64,000 bases of DNA from Salinicola halophilus (GCF_003206155.1 NZ_PZJV01000005.1:1-64000); one strand, 5' to 3'. Shown: positions 30,017-39,387, numbered from the stretch's first letter. Program-made: numbers and translations. The notes: generated by a model not told the origin, from the letters alone.

Positions 30017-31630
30017 TCAGCCGCGCAGCCTGAAGTGTCGCAGACGCACGCCGCTCACCGCGAGCCAGACGAAGTAGAGCGCCGCGCCGCCGACGACCAG
30101 CGCCAGCAGCACACCGACGCGCATCAAGGCCCCCCACGCGAGCCACTGATGCCACTCGGGGCAGAGCCACCAGAGCCCGGCCCCCATCAGCGCACAGCCG
30201 CCGAGCACCTGGATCGCGTAGCGCCCCCAGCCCGGCTGGAACTGCAGCACGCCCTCACGACGCAGCCCGGCCGCCAGCAGGCCGGCGTTGAGAAACGCCG
30301 ACAGCGCCGTCGCCAGCGCCAGCCCGGCGTGCGCCAGCGGCACGATCAGTGCCAGGTTCATCACCATGTTGGCAACCATGGCGATGATGCCGATCTTCAC
30401 CGGGGTCTTGGTGTCCTGACGGGCGAAAAAGCCCGGTGCCAGCACCTTGATCAGCATGAACGCCAGCAGGCCGAGCGCGTAGGCGCGCAGACTGCGTGCC
30501 GCCATCACCACGTCGTGGTCGGTCATCGCACCGTAGTGGAACAGGCTCACCAGCAGCGGCTCGGCGAGCAGCATCAGCGCCAGCGCCGCCGGTAGCCCGA
30601 TCAGCAGCACCATGCGCAGCGCCCAGTCGAGCATTTTCCCGAAGTGCTCGCGGGACTGCTCGGCGTGGCGCTTGGAGAGCGCCGGCAGAATCACGGTGGC
30701 AATGGCGATGCCGAAGACCCCGAGCGGCAGCTCCACCAGCCGATCCGAGTAGTAGAGCCAGGAGACGCTGCCCGAGACCAGAAAGGAGGCGAGCACAGTA
30801 TCCAGCAGCAGATTGATCTGCGACACCGACACCCCGAAGAGCGCCGGCGTCATCAAGCGCAGGATTCGCCGCACGCCCGGGTGCCTGAAGTTGGGCCAGG
30901 GGCGCGGGGCGAGCCCGAGCCGCACCAGAAACGGCAGCTGAAATACCAGCTGCGCCGCGCCGGCGATCAGCACGCCCCAGGCGAGCCCCAGCGCCGGGTC
31001 GCTCATCTGTGGCGTGAGCCAGAGCGCCGCGCCGATCAGGCTGATGTTGAGCAGCACTGGCGTGAACGCTGGAATCGCGAAGCGCTCCCAGGTGTTAAGA
31101 ACGCTGCCGGCGAAGGCGGTCAGCGAGATCAGCAATAGATAGGGAAAGGTGAGCCGGAGCATCTCGGCGGTCAGTGCAAGCTTTCCGGGGTCAGACTGAA
31201 ACCCCGGCGCGAAGAGCCACACCAGCCACGGCGCGGCGGCAATCGCGGCGGCAGTGATCAGCGCCAGCACCACCGCAAGACTGCCGGAGACGGCGTCGAG
31301 CAGCTCACGCACCTCGGCGCGGGTGCGGTTCGTGGCGTATTCCGAGAGCACCGGCACGAAGGCCTGATTGAACGCGCCCTCGGCGAAGAGCCGACGCATG
31401 AAGTTGGGAATCTTGAAGGCCACGAAGAACGCATCCGCGCCGCTGCCCGCGCCGAGCAGCGCGGCGATCACCACGTCCCGCGCCAGCCCCAGCACCCGGG
31501 AAAACAGCGTCATCGTGCTGACCACCATGCCGGAGCGCAGCAGGCCACCGCGGCTCACCGGTGTGGCGGAGCCACCGGTGGCCGCTTCGGCCACCGCCTC
31601 GGACTCTTTCTGAGGGACATCGTTGCTCAT
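30017..31630 (-). CDS. murJ: lipid II flippase MurJ
   Basis: MurJ is an inner-membrane MOP-superfamily protein that flips the peptidoglycan precursor lipid II to the periplasm. The 537-aa product has about fourteen membrane helices. The family N-terminus is SGMVVSTMTLFSRVLGLARD, and the region GSGADAFFVAFKIPNFMRRLFAEGAFNQAFVPVL is characteristic. About 30 extra hydrophilic residues precede the first helix. The neighbours rpsT upstream and ribF downstream are the usual ones. Confidence 0.95.
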   Translation of the reverse strand: MSNDVPQKESEAVAEAATGGSATPVSRGGLLRSGMVVSTMTLFSRVLGLARDVVIAALLGAGSGADAFFVAFKIPNFMRRLFAEGAFNQAFVPVLSEYATNRTRAEVRELLDAVSGSLAVVLALITAAAIAAAPWLVWLFAPGFQSDPGKLALTAEMLRLTFPYLLLISLTAFAGSVLNTWERFAIPAFTPVLLNISLIGAALWLTPQMSDPALGLAWGVLIAGAAQLVFQLPFLVRLGLAPRPWPNFRHPGVRRILRLMTPALFGVSVSQINLLLDTVLASFLVSGSVSWLYYSDRLVELPLGVFGIAIATVILPALSKRHAEQSREHFGKMLDWALRMVLLIGLPAALALMLLAEPLLVSLFHYGAMTDHDVVMAARSLRAYALGLLAFMLIKVLAPGFFARQDTKTPVKIGIIAMVANMVMNLALIVPLAHAGLALATALSAFLNAGLLAAGLRREGVLQFQPGWGRYAIQVLGGCALMGAGLWWLCPEWHQWLAWGALMRVGVLLALVVGGAALYFVWLAVSGVRLRHFRLRG

Positions 31631-31652
31631 GATCTCTCTTCGCTCGCCTGCC
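31631..31652 (-). repeat. GAGCGAAG copy directly before murJ
   Basis: The minus strand reads GAGCGAAGAGAG just before the murJ ATG, related to the repeats upstream of ileS and proB. One short copy alone could be chance or a variant of the ribosome site. Confidence 0.3.
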
Positions 31653-31816
31653 TCGCCCGTCTCTCTACGCCTCTCGTGCCATCAGCATTTCGCGCTTTCC
31701 GCCACGTTTCGCAACGCGGACGGCATCGGTGCCAATCGCGGCCACTCGTCCCGCGGAAGCGACCGGCCGGGCGCCTCGCGCTTCGTTGCACGGGGCGATT
31801 CGAGAAAGACGGATAC

Positions 31817-31841
31817 AAAAAAACCGGCCGAAGCCGGTTTT
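31817..31841 (-). terminator. intrinsic terminator of rpsT
   Basis: A 9-bp stem (31820-31828 with 31833-31841) with a CGAA loop is followed on the minus strand by U residues (A-run 31817-31823). It lies 20 bases after the rpsT stop. Confidence 0.85.
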
Positions 31842-31860
31842 CTCATCGAACGCGTCCGGC

Positions 31861-32127
31861 TCAGGCAGCCAGCGCCTTGATGCGCTTGTTCAGACGGCTC
31901 TTGATGCGGGCCGCTTTGCGCTTGGAGAGCGCGTCCTTGTCGGCGATGCGGTCGATGACCGGCTGCGCGGCCTTGAACTCGCTATTGGCCTGAGCCTGAT
32001 CGCCGGACTGGATCGCCTTGATCACGCGCTTGATGTAAGTGCGGACCATGGAACGCTGACTTGCGTTGTGAACGCGACGCTCTTCCGCCTGACGTGCGCG
32101 CTTACGCGCCTGCTTGGTATTCGCCAC
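31861..32127 (-). CDS. rpsT: 30S ribosomal protein S20
   Basis: S20 binds 16S rRNA early in 30S assembly. I chose the GTG at 32127 because AAGGAG lies six bases upstream and the product then starts MANTKQARKRARQAEERRVHN and has 88 aa, the family length. An upstream in-frame ATG would add ten foreign residues. E. coli rpsT uses a UUG start and is autoregulated through weak initiation; the non-ATG start here suggests the same. It is divergent in origin from nothing nearby and is followed by its own terminator. Confidence 0.96.
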   Translation of the reverse strand: MANTKQARKRARQAEERRVHNASQRSMVRTYIKRVIKAIQSGDQAQANSEFKAAQPVIDRIADKDALSKRKAARIKSRLNKRIKALAA

Positions 32128-32391
32128 CGTCGACTCCTTGGAGATGTTGACAGTCAATTCTGTAAGTTAAACCACCCGACCGCTCATGATGGCTGCCGGG
32201 CGCTCTGAATGATGAGGCCGAATCTTCCGATCGCACCCGAAAACGCAACGAATTCAGGTCACGACGACCGTTGCCTGCGGGACAGATCACCCCGGGCAGA
32301 ACAGTCTTTCACGGGCCGTGTCTGAGAGGATGCGGGATTCTATCACAGCCGTTCGCGCCAAAACCAGTAGCGCCGGCCCCAACGGCCTGGC

Positions 32392-33528
32392 TCAGAGCAC
32401 CACCAGGTTGTCGCGATGGATCAGCTCCGGGGCTTCGACGTAACCGAGAATGTCGGTGATGCGATGGCTCGGCTGGCCGACGAGGCGTTCGGCGTCGCGG
32501 CTGTCGTAATTGACCAGCCCCTTGGCGACACGCGTGCCCTGCTCGTCGACGCAGAGCACCATGTCGCCGCGCTTGAATTCGCCCTGAACGCCGCGCACGC
32601 CGACCGGCAGCAGACTCGACCCCTGCGAGCGCAGCACTTCGACGGCGCCGGCATCGAGCGTGAGCGTGCCGCGCACCTGAAGCTGCCCGGCGAGCCAGCG
32701 CTTGCGCGCCGCCATCGGCGCGTGGTCGGGGTGCAGCAGCGTGCCTAACGTTTCGCCATCGATCAGCCGCGTCAGCACGTCCGCCTGGCGCCCGCTGGCG
32801 ATGGTCGTGGACGCCCCGGAGCGGGCCGCCAGCCGCGCCGCCCGCAGCTTGGTCGCCATGCCGCCGCGGCCGAGCGAACCGCCGCCGCCCGCCACGGCAT
32901 CGAGCGTCGGGTCATCGGCGCGAGCCTGCGCGATCAAGCGAGCCTCGGGGTTGGTTCGCGGGTCGGCGTCGAAGAGTCCTTCCTGATCGGTGAGGATCAG
33001 CAGCGCATCCGCTTCGAGCAGGTTGGCGACCAGCGCGCCGAGGGTGTCGTTGTCGCCGAAGCGGATCTCGTCGGTGACGACGGTGTCATTTTCATTGATC
33101 ACCGGCACCACGCCCAGCGAGACCAGCGTGCGTAGCGCCGAACGCGCGTTGAGATAGCGCTTGCGGTTGGAGAGATCGTCGTGGGTCAGCAGCACCTGGG
33201 CGCTACGCAGTTCATGACGGGCAAAGTGAGTCTCGTAGCACTGGGAGAGCCCGCTCTGCCCCACGGCGGCGGCGGCCTGAAGCTCGTGCACCGCGCTCGG
33301 CCGCGTCTGCCAACCTAGCCTGACCATGCCTTCGGCGATCGAGCCCGATGACACGAGCACGACTTCGATACCGCGCTGACGCAGTACCGCCATCTGATCC
33401 ACCCAAGACCCGATCGCCGCCTCGTCGAGCCCGCGTCCGTCGTTGGTCAGCAGCGCACTGCCGATCTTGACCACGACGCGCTTCGCCCGCGTCAGCCCCT
33501 CTCTCTCCCACGCCGCTTCCACCGTCAT
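32392..33528 (-). CDS. proB: glutamate 5-kinase
   Basis: ProB phosphorylates glutamate in the first step of proline synthesis, which also matters for osmotic balance in halotolerant bacteria. The 378-aa product has the amino-acid kinase domain ([17 protein letters not shown] at the N-terminus, [22 protein letters not shown] for substrate binding) and a C-terminal PUA domain (about 280-370). It follows obgE, the common gammaproteobacterial order rplU-rpmA-obgE-proB, with 101 bases between. Confidence 0.96.
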   Translation of the reverse strand: MTVEAAWEREGLTRAKRVVVKIGSALLTNDGRGLDEAAIGSWVDQMAVLRQRGIEVVLVSSGSIAEGMVRLGWQTRPSAVHELQAAAAVGQSGLSQCYETHFARHELRSAQVLLTHDDLSNRKRYLNARSALRTLVSLGVVPVINENDTVVTDEIRFGDNDTLGALVANLLEADALLILTDQEGLFDADPRTNPEARLIAQARADDPTLDAVAGGGGSLGRGGMATKLRAARLAARSGASTTIASGRQADVLTRLIDGETLGTLLHPDHAPMAARKRWLAGQLQVRGTLTLDAGAVEVLRSQGSSLLPVGVRGVQGEFKRGDMVLCVDEQGTRVAKGLVNYDSRDAERLVGQPSHRITDILGYVEAPELIHRDNLVVL

Positions 33529-33595
33529 GACGCCCTCTTCGCTCGACCGCCCGCTTCGTTCAACCGCCCGCTTCGCTCAACCGCTCGCTTCGCTC
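33529..33595 (-). repeat. four tandem 17-base repeats directly upstream of proB
   Basis: Copies at 33529-33544 (16 bases), 33545-33561, 33562-33578 and 33579-33595 vary around AACCGCCCGCTTCGCTC. On the proB strand each contains GAGCGAAG followed by CGGGCGGTT. The array ends at the proB ATG. It may be a slippage-prone spacer or translation-related element. Confidence 0.75.
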
Positions 33596-33629
33596 GATCG
33601 ACTCGCACCACCGCTCATGCCGTTCACGG

Positions 33630-34826
33630 CTAGCGGGTGTACTCGACCTCCACGTCGTGATCGTCGTCGTCATCGTCGACATCGTCCTCGGTCGCTTCGC
33701 CGCGTTTGATCCGCAGCCGCGCCTGATGGGCCTCGACGCGAGCGACGGACTCCGCCTCCATCCGTTCGCGCATCTCGCGCTCGTACTCGGCGACCGCCTC
33801 GTCGTCGTGCTCGAGCTGGCGCCGCTCGGTCAGCCAGCGATGGGCCGACTGGCTCAGCGTATCGGTACCGTCACCGGAAATTGCCGAAATGCGGAAGACC
33901 GGGCCCTGCCAGTCGAGTCGCTCGAGAATGTCGGCCACCCGCGCTTCCCGCTCGGCTTCGGGGATCAGGTCGAGCTTGTTGATCACCAGCCAGCGCGGCA
34001 GCTCGGCGAGCGTCTCCGAGAACCCTTCGAGCTCGCCGGCGATGGATTCGACCGCCGCGACCGGGTCGGAGTCGTCGAAGGGCGCGGCGTCGACCACGTG
34101 AAGCAGCAGCCGTGTACGCGTCAGGTGCTTGAGAAAACGAAGCCCCAGGCCGGCGCCGTCGGAGGCACCTTCGATCAGCCCCGGCACGTCGGCCATCACG
34201 AAGTGCTCATGGGTGCCCAGCTTCACCACTCCAAGGTTCGGCACCAGCGTGGTGAAGGGGTAGTTGGCGACCTTGGGCTTGGCCGCGGAGACGGCGCGAA
34301 TCAGCGTCGATTTACCGGCATTGGGCATCCCCAGCAGGCCGACGTCGGCCATCACCTTCATCTCCAGTCGCAGTCGGCGACGCTCGCCGTCGGTACCGGT
34401 CGTGGTACGACGCGGCGCGCGGTTGGTGGAGGACTTGAAGTGAATGTTGCCGAGCCCGCGACGGCCGCCCTGAGCCACCAGCACGACCTGCCCTTCCGCG
34501 GTGACGTCGGCGATCACCTCGAGAGTGTCCTCGTCGATGACGGTGGTGCCTACCGGCACCTTGACGTGAAGATCCTCGCCCATCCGGCCGCTCATCTGGC
34601 GGCCCTGACCGGGCTGGCCGTTCGGCGCCTTGTAGAAGCGCTGGAACTTGAAGTCGATCAGCGTGTTCAGCGACTCGTCGCCGATCAGATAGACGCTGCC
34701 CCCGTGGCCGCCGTCGCCGCCATCCGGGCCACCCCGTGGCACGAACTTCTCGCGCCGGAAGCTCAGGCAGCCATTGCCGCCCCGGCCGGCTTCGACGGTA
34801 ATCGATGTTTCATCGACGAACTGCAT
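33630..34826 (-). CDS. obgE: GTPase ObgE/CgtA
   Basis: This essential ribosome-associated GTPase acts in 50S assembly and stress responses. The ATG at 34826 ([20 protein letters not shown]) is the family start and gives 398 aa. A Gly-rich Obg fold covers about residues 1-158. The G domain has G1 [10 protein letters not shown]3 [11 protein letters not shown]4 NKLDL and G5 SAIS. The acidic C-terminal tail with a run of aspartates ([16 protein letters not shown]) is typical of proteobacterial Obg. Confidence 0.97.
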   Translation of the reverse strand: MQFVDETSITVEAGRGGNGCLSFRREKFVPRGGPDGGDGGHGGSVYLIGDESLNTLIDFKFQRFYKAPNGQPGQGRQMSGRMGEDLHVKVPVGTTVIDEDTLEVIADVTAEGQVVLVAQGGRRGLGNIHFKSSTNRAPRRTTTGTDGERRRLRLEMKVMADVGLLGMPNAGKSTLIRAVSAAKPKVANYPFTTLVPNLGVVKLGTHEHFVMADVPGLIEGASDGAGLGLRFLKHLTRTRLLLHVVDAAPFDDSDPVAAVESIAGELEGFSETLAELPRWLVINKLDLIPEAEREARVADILERLDWQGPVFRISAISGDGTDTLSQSAHRWLTERRQLEHDDEAVAEYEREMRERMEAESVARVEAHQARLRIKRGEATEDDVDDDDDDHDVEVEYTR

Positions 34827-34963
34827 GTCACTCTCCCGGCGGCGGCTGGCCGCTCGTGTCAGACCTGGCGATAAGTCGCGCTGGCGCGAGTCTCGAGGCG
34901 ACCGCTGCACTCGGCTCGGCCACGGGGCGATCGCCACGCGTTACGATCGACCTTCTGGATACG

Positions 34964-34991
34964 AAAAAGCCCCGCCTGAGCGGGGCTTTTT
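34964..34991 (-). terminator. intrinsic terminator of rplU-rpmA
   Basis: A perfect 12-bp stem including A and T runs (34964-34975 with 34980-34991) closes a CTGA loop 20 bases past the rpmA stop. The minus-strand U tract is clear. Confidence 0.88.
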
Positions 34992-35011
34992 CAAGCACTG
35001 TTCGTAAGGTC

Positions 35012-35269
35012 TCAGGCGGAGACTACGCTCACGAACTTGCGGTTCTTCGGACCTTTCTGCTCGAACTTGATGACGCCGTCATTCAGTGCGAACAGGGTGT
35101 GGTCCTTGCCGATGCCAACGCCAGCGCCGGCGTGGAACTTGGTGCCACGCTGACGCACGATGATGTTGCCAGCGATCGCCTTCTGTCCACCGAACAGCTT
35201 GACACCTAGGCGTTTGGACTCGGAATCGCGACCATTACGAGTACTACCGGCGGCCTTCTTGTGAGCCAT
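35012..35269 (-). CDS. rpmA: 50S ribosomal protein L27
   Basis: L27 reaches the peptidyl transferase centre with its N-terminal tail. The 85-aa product begins [20 protein letters not shown] and has the family length. It is co-transcribed with rplU (33 bases upstream) and followed by an intrinsic terminator that separates it from obgE. Confidence 0.98.
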   Translation of the reverse strand: MAHKKAAGSTRNGRDSESKRLGVKLFGGQKAIAGNIIVRQRGTKFHAGAGVGIGKDHTLFALNDGVIKFEQKGPKNRKFVSVVSA

Positions 35270-35302
35270 GGTGAAACCCTCTCTGTCTGGGGAATGTTCC
35301 GC

Positions 35303-35614
35303 TTACGCGGAGATTCCGGTGATCTTGACTTCAGTGAACCACTGACGGTGGCCCTGACGCTTCATGGAGTGCTTGCGGCGACGGAACTTGATGATGTGAA
35401 CCTTTTCGCCACGGCCGTGAGATACGATCTCAGCGGACACTTTCGCACCGTCCAGCAGCGGCGCGCCGAGCTTGACGTCGTCGCCGTCGGCAACCATCAG
35501 AACCTGGTCGAATTCCAGGGTCTCGCCGGTTGCGATCTCGAGCTTCTCGAGCTTGAGAGTCTGGCCTTCCTGAACGCGGTACTGCTTACCGCCACTCTTG
35601 ATTACAGCGTACAT
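35303..35614 (-). CDS. rplU: 50S ribosomal protein L21
   Basis: L21 binds 23S rRNA. The ATG at 35614 gives 103 aa beginning [18 protein letters not shown], the standard L21 start and length, with the C-terminal [15 protein letters not shown] motif. It is the first gene of rplU-rpmA, driven by a strong sigma70 promoter 107 bases upstream. Confidence 0.98.
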   Translation of the reverse strand: MYAVIKSGGKQYRVQEGQTLKLEKLEIATGETLEFDQVLMVADGDDVKLGAPLLDGAKVSAEIVSHGRGEKVHIIKFRRRKHSMKRQGHRQWFTEVKITGISA

Positions 35615-35720
35615 AACCGTCTCCGGGAGCTCATCGGGGTTGGTGCTCTTCGTCGACCTGCGGCGAGTGGTGCCCCTTTTGGCAACCATCTGACAGGGAG
35701 CGTGACGAGCTGGGTCGCGG

Positions 35721-35749
35721 ATTATAGCGATAGATACAGGACAAGACAA
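35721..35749 (-). promoter_or_regulatory. sigma70 promoter of rplU-rpmA
   Basis: On the minus strand TTGTCT (35749-35744), a 17-base spacer and a perfect TATAAT (35726-35721) lie upstream of rplU. Confidence 0.85.
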
Positions 35750-35848
35750 GCCGTGCCCGGGCGCGGCTTGACGCACTTTCGGGCGCCACCTAGCATAGCT
35801 TTTTCGGACCGCCCCGCGCGCTTTCGGATCGATTCGCGCCTTTGATGT

Positions 35849-35891
35849 CCTTGATATCGGGTGCCCTTGGTATCGGGTGCCCTTGATATCC
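35849..35891. repeat. 16-base tandem repeat in the rplU-ispB intergenic region
   Basis: CCTTGATATCGGGTGC (35849-35864) and CCTTGGTATCGGGTGC (35865-35880) are followed by a partial third copy to 35891. It lies 64 bases before the ispB start and contains GATATC half-palindromes. The remainder of the 35615-35954 gap holds the rplU promoter and no visible gene. Confidence 0.8.
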
Positions 35892-35954
35892 TCAGTGCTC
35901 CTAGCGGCCCCGGCCGGTGTCGAGCCGCCCACCCGATTCTGTGACAAGCCGACC

Positions 35955-36947
35955 ATGCAATCCAACGCTGCATCTCTTCATGCATCGGTGGCTGAAGACT
36001 TCGCCGCCGTCAATCGCACGATCCTCGATCAACTGGCGTCGCGAATCCCTCTGGTCGAAACCATCGGACAGTACATCATCGAGAGCGGCGGCAAGCGTCT
36101 GCGACCGCTGCTGGTGCTGCTGGCGGCCCGGGCGCTCGGCTATCCCGACGAGACGAACCCGTCAGGCGACAAGCATATTCGGCTCGCCACGCTGATCGAG
36201 TTCATGCATACCTCGACGCTTTTGCACGACGATGTCGTCGACGAGTCGAGTCGGCGTCGCGGCAAGGCCACCGCCAACGACACCTGGGGCAATGCGCCCT
36301 CGGTACTGGTGGGAGACTTCCTCTATTCCCGCTCGTTCCAGATGATGGTCGAGGTCGGCTCGATGCGGATCATGGAGGTGCTCTCCGGCGCCACTTGCCT
36401 CATCGCCGAGGGCGAAGTCCAGCAGCTGACCAACATCGGCAACGCGGACATCGAGGAGTCGGACTACTTCGACACCATCCAGGGCAAGACGGCGATGCTG
36501 TTCGAGGCGGCCTCGCACAGCGGCGCCATTCTGGCCGGCGCGAGCGCCGAGCAGGAGGAAGCGCTCAAGCTCTACGGTCGCTACCTCGGCATGGCGTTCC
36601 AGCTCATCGACGATCTGCTCGACTACCAGGGCGACGCCACCGCGATGGGCAAGAACGTCGGTGACGACCTCGCCGAGGGCAAGCCGACGCTGCCGCTGAT
36701 CCATGCGATGCGCCACGGCACGGCGGCGCAGGCCACGCTGATTCGCCAGGCGATCGCCGCCGGCGGTCTCGACAATCTCGACGAGGTGCTGGCCGTGGTG
36801 CGCGAAACCGGTGCACTCGAGTACACCCAGCGACGCGCCGAAGAGATGGCCGAGCTCGCCCGCGCCCAGCTCGAGACCCTCGCACCGAGCGCCTACCGCG
36901 ACAGCATGGAGAGCCTGACGCGGGCCGCCGTCGATCGCCGCGTCTGA
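35955..36947 (+). CDS. ispB: polyprenyl (octaprenyl) diphosphate synthase
   Basis: IspB makes the long all-trans prenyl chain of ubiquinone from farnesyl and isopentenyl diphosphate. I chose the ATG at 35955 ([20 protein letters not shown]), giving 330 aa. The two aspartate-rich motifs are [10 protein letters not shown] and [12 protein letters not shown], with GGKRLRP near the N-terminus. Chain length (C40, or C45 as in some halomonads) cannot be read from sequence. It is divergent from rplU, the usual arrangement. Confidence 0.94.
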   Translation: MQSNAASLHASVAEDFAAVNRTILDQLASRIPLVETIGQYIIESGGKRLRPLLVLLAARALGYPDETNPSGDKHIRLATLIEFMHTSTLLHDDVVDESSRRRGKATANDTWGNAPSVLVGDFLYSRSFQMMVEVGSMRIMEVLSGATCLIAEGEVQQLTNIGNADIEESDYFDTIQGKTAMLFEAASHSGAILAGASAEQEEALKLYGRYLGMAFQLIDDLLDYQGDATAMGKNVGDDLAEGKPTLPLIHAMRHGTAAQATLIRQAIAAGGLDNLDEVLAVVRETGALEYTQRRAEEMAELARAQLETLAPSAYRDSMESLTRAAVDRRV

Positions 36948-36973
36948 TGACGAAACGGTCGTGGAAATCGCAC

Positions 36974-37001
36974 TTGCGCGTACCGATTTCATCCGTATAA
37001 T
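36974..37001 (+). promoter_or_regulatory. sigma70 promoter of tRNA-Pro
   Basis: TTGCGC (36974-36979), a 16-base spacer and perfect TATAAT (36996-37001) are followed by GCACCCCC, a GC-rich discriminator region typical of stringently controlled tRNA genes. Confidence 0.85.
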
Positions 37002-37033
37002 GCACCCCCGTCGAGTCACTGAGACCGACGAAT

Positions 37034-37110
37034 CGGAATATAGCTCAGCTTGGTAGAGCGCTGCCTTCGGGAGGCAGAGGTCGTAGGTTCGAATCCTGCT
37101 ATTCCGACCA
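37034..37110 (+). tRNA. tRNA-Pro (anticodon CGG)
   Basis: The 77-base cloverleaf has a 7-bp acceptor stem (CGGAATA with TATTCCG), D arm AGCTCAGCTTGGTAGAGC, anticodon arm CTGCC-TTCGGGA-GGCAG with anticodon CGG reading CCG, T arm with GGTTCGAATCC, and an encoded CCA end. It has its own promoter and terminator. It marks the left border of the accessory block with the carotenoid genes. Confidence 0.97.
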
Positions 37111-37121
37111 CCGAATCGATG

Positions 37122-37161
37122 AAAACGCTCGTCTGGATCCGTCCAGGCGGGCGTTTTTTTT
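37122..37161 (+). terminator. intrinsic terminator of tRNA-Pro
   Basis: AAAACGCTCGTCTGGA pairs with TCCAGGCGGGCGTTTT (two G-U pairs) around TCCG, followed by a run of T residues to 37161. Confidence 0.88.
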
Positions 37162-37449
37162 GGCCGATACCTCGTCGATCGATCCACGCATTGTCGAGCA
37201 TGCCACCTCTGGCCCCCCGAAAGACCAATGGGCCGATCGTCGCTCGCACACTAAAGTTCAAGAAATAACGGGCTCGAGAGGTTGCCACCGCAACGATTGC
37301 CCCCGGTGGCACTGGATTTGGCACGCCTTGCTAACGACGGGCATCCGACGAGGCGATGGCACTATACCGAGGTCGCATTGCCCCAGGCTCGAGGCCACCC
37401 CCGACTGTAGGCCACCGCCGAGCCCGAGCCGGATACAGGGAGAAAACGC
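37162..37449. other. 288-base intergenic region, no gene seen
   Basis: No supported gene. The 8-bp inverted repeat TGCCACCG (37283-37290) / CGGTGGCA (37304-37311) has a 13-base spacer and may be an operator. A TATACC hexamer near 37372 is a poor promoter candidate for the downstream small gene. Confidence 0.4.
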
Positions 37450-37926
37450 ATGTCGACTTCGTCTCGTTTCACGCCCGGGGATCGTTCGTACCGCGCCAAT
37501 CGGTGCCGGTTATTGCGCCCGGCGCCGCTGCTAGGGTCGCGGTCTTCCGCGCTCTGGCTTCTGAGGCTCTCGCTCTGGGGTCTCTCACTTGTGGGCCTCT
37601 CACTCTTGGGGCTGGGGCTTTCGATCGCCGCCGTGGCACAGCCGACGAGCGATACGACGTCTCCCGAGCAGCCGGCACCCTGGCCGACCGCGGACGTCGA
37701 GCAGGCTCAGCGGCAGTGTCGTGCCAACCTCACCGCCACCGGCATCGAGGGCCCTAAGGTCGACCGCTACTGTGGCTGCGTGTCGGAATCGCTCCAGGCA
37801 CGTTTCACCCCCGAAGAGGTGGATCGCATGCAGCGCGAACACGATCCGAGCGATGACGACGCGCCTCGCCCACCCAAGCTCGCCACCGCGCTCAATCAGT
37901 GCTCCGCGGTGCTCGAATCCCAGTAG
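37450..37926 (+). CDS. small exported or membrane-anchored protein with conserved-looking cysteines
   Basis: I do not recognise this 158-aa protein. A GGGAGA ribosome site precedes the ATG. A basic N-terminus is followed by a strongly hydrophobic Leu-rich segment (about 35-62) ending AAVAQ-P, which looks like a signal peptide or anchor with possible cleavage after VAQ. The mature part of about 95 residues has four Cys (RQCRANL, YCGCVSES, LNQCSAV) and a helical FTPEEVDRMQREHD stretch. The Cys pattern suggests a disulfide-bonded periplasmic protein. It stands alone between tRNA-Pro and the carotenoid operon. Confidence 0.6.
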   Translation: MSTSSRFTPGDRSYRANRCRLLRPAPLLGSRSSALWLLRLSLWGLSLVGLSLLGLGLSIAAVAQPTSDTTSPEQPAPWPTADVEQAQRQCRANLTATGIEGPKVDRYCGCVSESLQARFTPEEVDRMQREHDPSDDDAPRPPKLATALNQCSAVLESQ

Positions 37927-38400
37927 AAACGACGCCTGCATCCAGGGCTCTACGCCTTGCGTAGATTCTGCTCGAGTCCCGGATGCCGCGTTGCCGCCCC
38001 CGTTGCCGTTCCCGTTGCCGCACCGGCGTTCGCAGCTGACTGCCCGCCGGTCTACGCTGAGCCGGATACGCCCGACGCGCGATTGGCCGAGAAGCGCCCC
38101 CTGCCAGCAACGTCGACTCGACGACAGAAAGCGAGAGAGTCGCGGCTCGTACGGGCGCATCCGCCGGCTGCTTATGTTGGATGGTCGGGCATATCGGGGG
38201 GCAAGCGCGGGCACTTTTCCGCCGGAGCCTAGGCTAGGTACCAGACGCTTGGTACGCTTCGTGTCAGCCTCGCCAAAGCGACGGCGCGAACGAGACCCGC
38301 AAAACGCGAAGAAACCGACAAGCCAAGGATGGATCGCTCGACGCCACCGGCGCCGAAGCCGTCGATGCGTACCGCTACATGGCGCTACCAGGAAGTGATC
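37927..38400. other. 474-base region upstream of crtE, no gene seen
   Basis: No supported gene. It contains a short hexamer-like repeat CCGTTGCCGTTC around 37997-38022 and the palindrome at 38238-38255. The carotenoid operon promoter should lie here, but no consensus -35/-10 pair stands out. A GGAA-type weak ribosome site (AGGAAG) precedes the crtE ATG. Confidence 0.45.
38238..38255. promoter_or_regulatory. palindrome GTACCA-N6-TGGTAC upstream of crtE
   Basis: Perfect 6-bp arms with a 6-base spacer lie 145 bases before the crtE start. The size suits a dimeric regulator. No regulator for it is known from this sequence. Confidence 0.35.
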
Positions 38401-39309
38401 ATGACCGCTTCAATTCAAGACCCCATCGCCGCGCCGGAGGAGGAGCTTGCATCGCTCAAGCAGATGCTGCAGCGCCGTCTCGACCAGCTGATTCCCGCCG
38501 GCGGCGAGCGTGATCTCGTCAGTGCCGCGATGCGCGACGGTGCGCTGGCGCCGGGCAAGCGAATTCGTCCGCTACTGCTGATTCTCACCGCGCGCGATCT
38601 GGGCTGCGACGACGATCATCCGGGCCTTCTCGATCTCGCCTGCGCCGTCGAGATGGTGCACGCCGCCTCATTGATGCTCGACGACATTCCCTGCATGGAC
38701 GACGCCCAGCTACGACGCGGGCGACCCACCGTACATCGCCAGTTCGGCGAACACGTCGCCATCCTCGCCGCGGTAGCGCTGCTGAGCAACGCCTTCGGCG
38801 TGGTCGCCGCCGCCGAGGGCGTGGCCAGCGATTCGCGCAACGATGCCGTCGCCGAACTCTCTGCCGCGGTCGGCATGCAGGGTCTGGTCCAGGGTCAGTT
38901 TCTCGATCTCAACGAGGGCGAGGCGACGCGCAACGAAGACGACATCGCCAACACCAACGAGCTGAAGACCAGCATGCTCTTCAGCGCCACCCTGCAGATC
39001 GCCGCCATCGCCGCGGAGGCCTCGCCGATGGTGCGTCAGCGTCTGCGCCACGTCGCCAAGGATCTGGGGCAGGCATTCCAGCTGCTCGACGATCTTGCCG
39101 ACGGCCAGACCGGCACCGGCAAGGACATCGATCAGGATCTCGGCAAGTCCACCCTCGTGGCGACGCTCGGCGTCGAGGCGGTGCACCGCCGACTGCGTGA
39201 GCACCTGGAGAGTGCCGACGACCACTTTCAGCGCGCCTGCGGTCAGCGCGGGGCAACGCAGCGCTTCATGCACGCCTGGTTCGACCAGCAGCTGGCGAAA
39301 TTCCACTAG
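38401..39309 (+). CDS. crtE: geranylgeranyl diphosphate synthase CrtE
   Basis: CrtE makes C20 geranylgeranyl diphosphate, the carotenoid precursor. I chose the ATG at 38401, giving 302 aa; the frame upstream is open but non-coding. The first aspartate-rich motif is LMLDDIPCMDD (DDxxxxD, typical of bacterial type II GGPP synthases) and the second is QLLDDLADG. GKRIRPLL is the substrate-binding block. It is the first gene of crtE-idi-crtX-crtY-crtI-crtB, the same order as in Pantoea clusters that include idi. Confidence 0.94.
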   Translation: MTASIQDPIAAPEEELASLKQMLQRRLDQLIPAGGERDLVSAAMRDGALAPGKRIRPLLLILTARDLGCDDDHPGLLDLACAVEMVHAASLMLDDIPCMDDAQLRRGRPTVHRQFGEHVAILAAVALLSNAFGVVAAAEGVASDSRNDAVAELSAAVGMQGLVQGQFLDLNEGEATRNEDDIANTNELKTSMLFSATLQIAAIAAEASPMVRQRLRHVAKDLGQAFQLLDDLADGQTGTGKDIDQDLGKSTLVATLGVEAVHRRLREHLESADDHFQRACGQRGATQRFMHAWFDQQLAKFH

Positions 39310-39387
39310 GGAGACGATCCGCCGTCACGTCGTTCGCCGAGTGACCCGACGCGAATCCCGTTACCCGAACCTCGTCGAGGAGACGTC

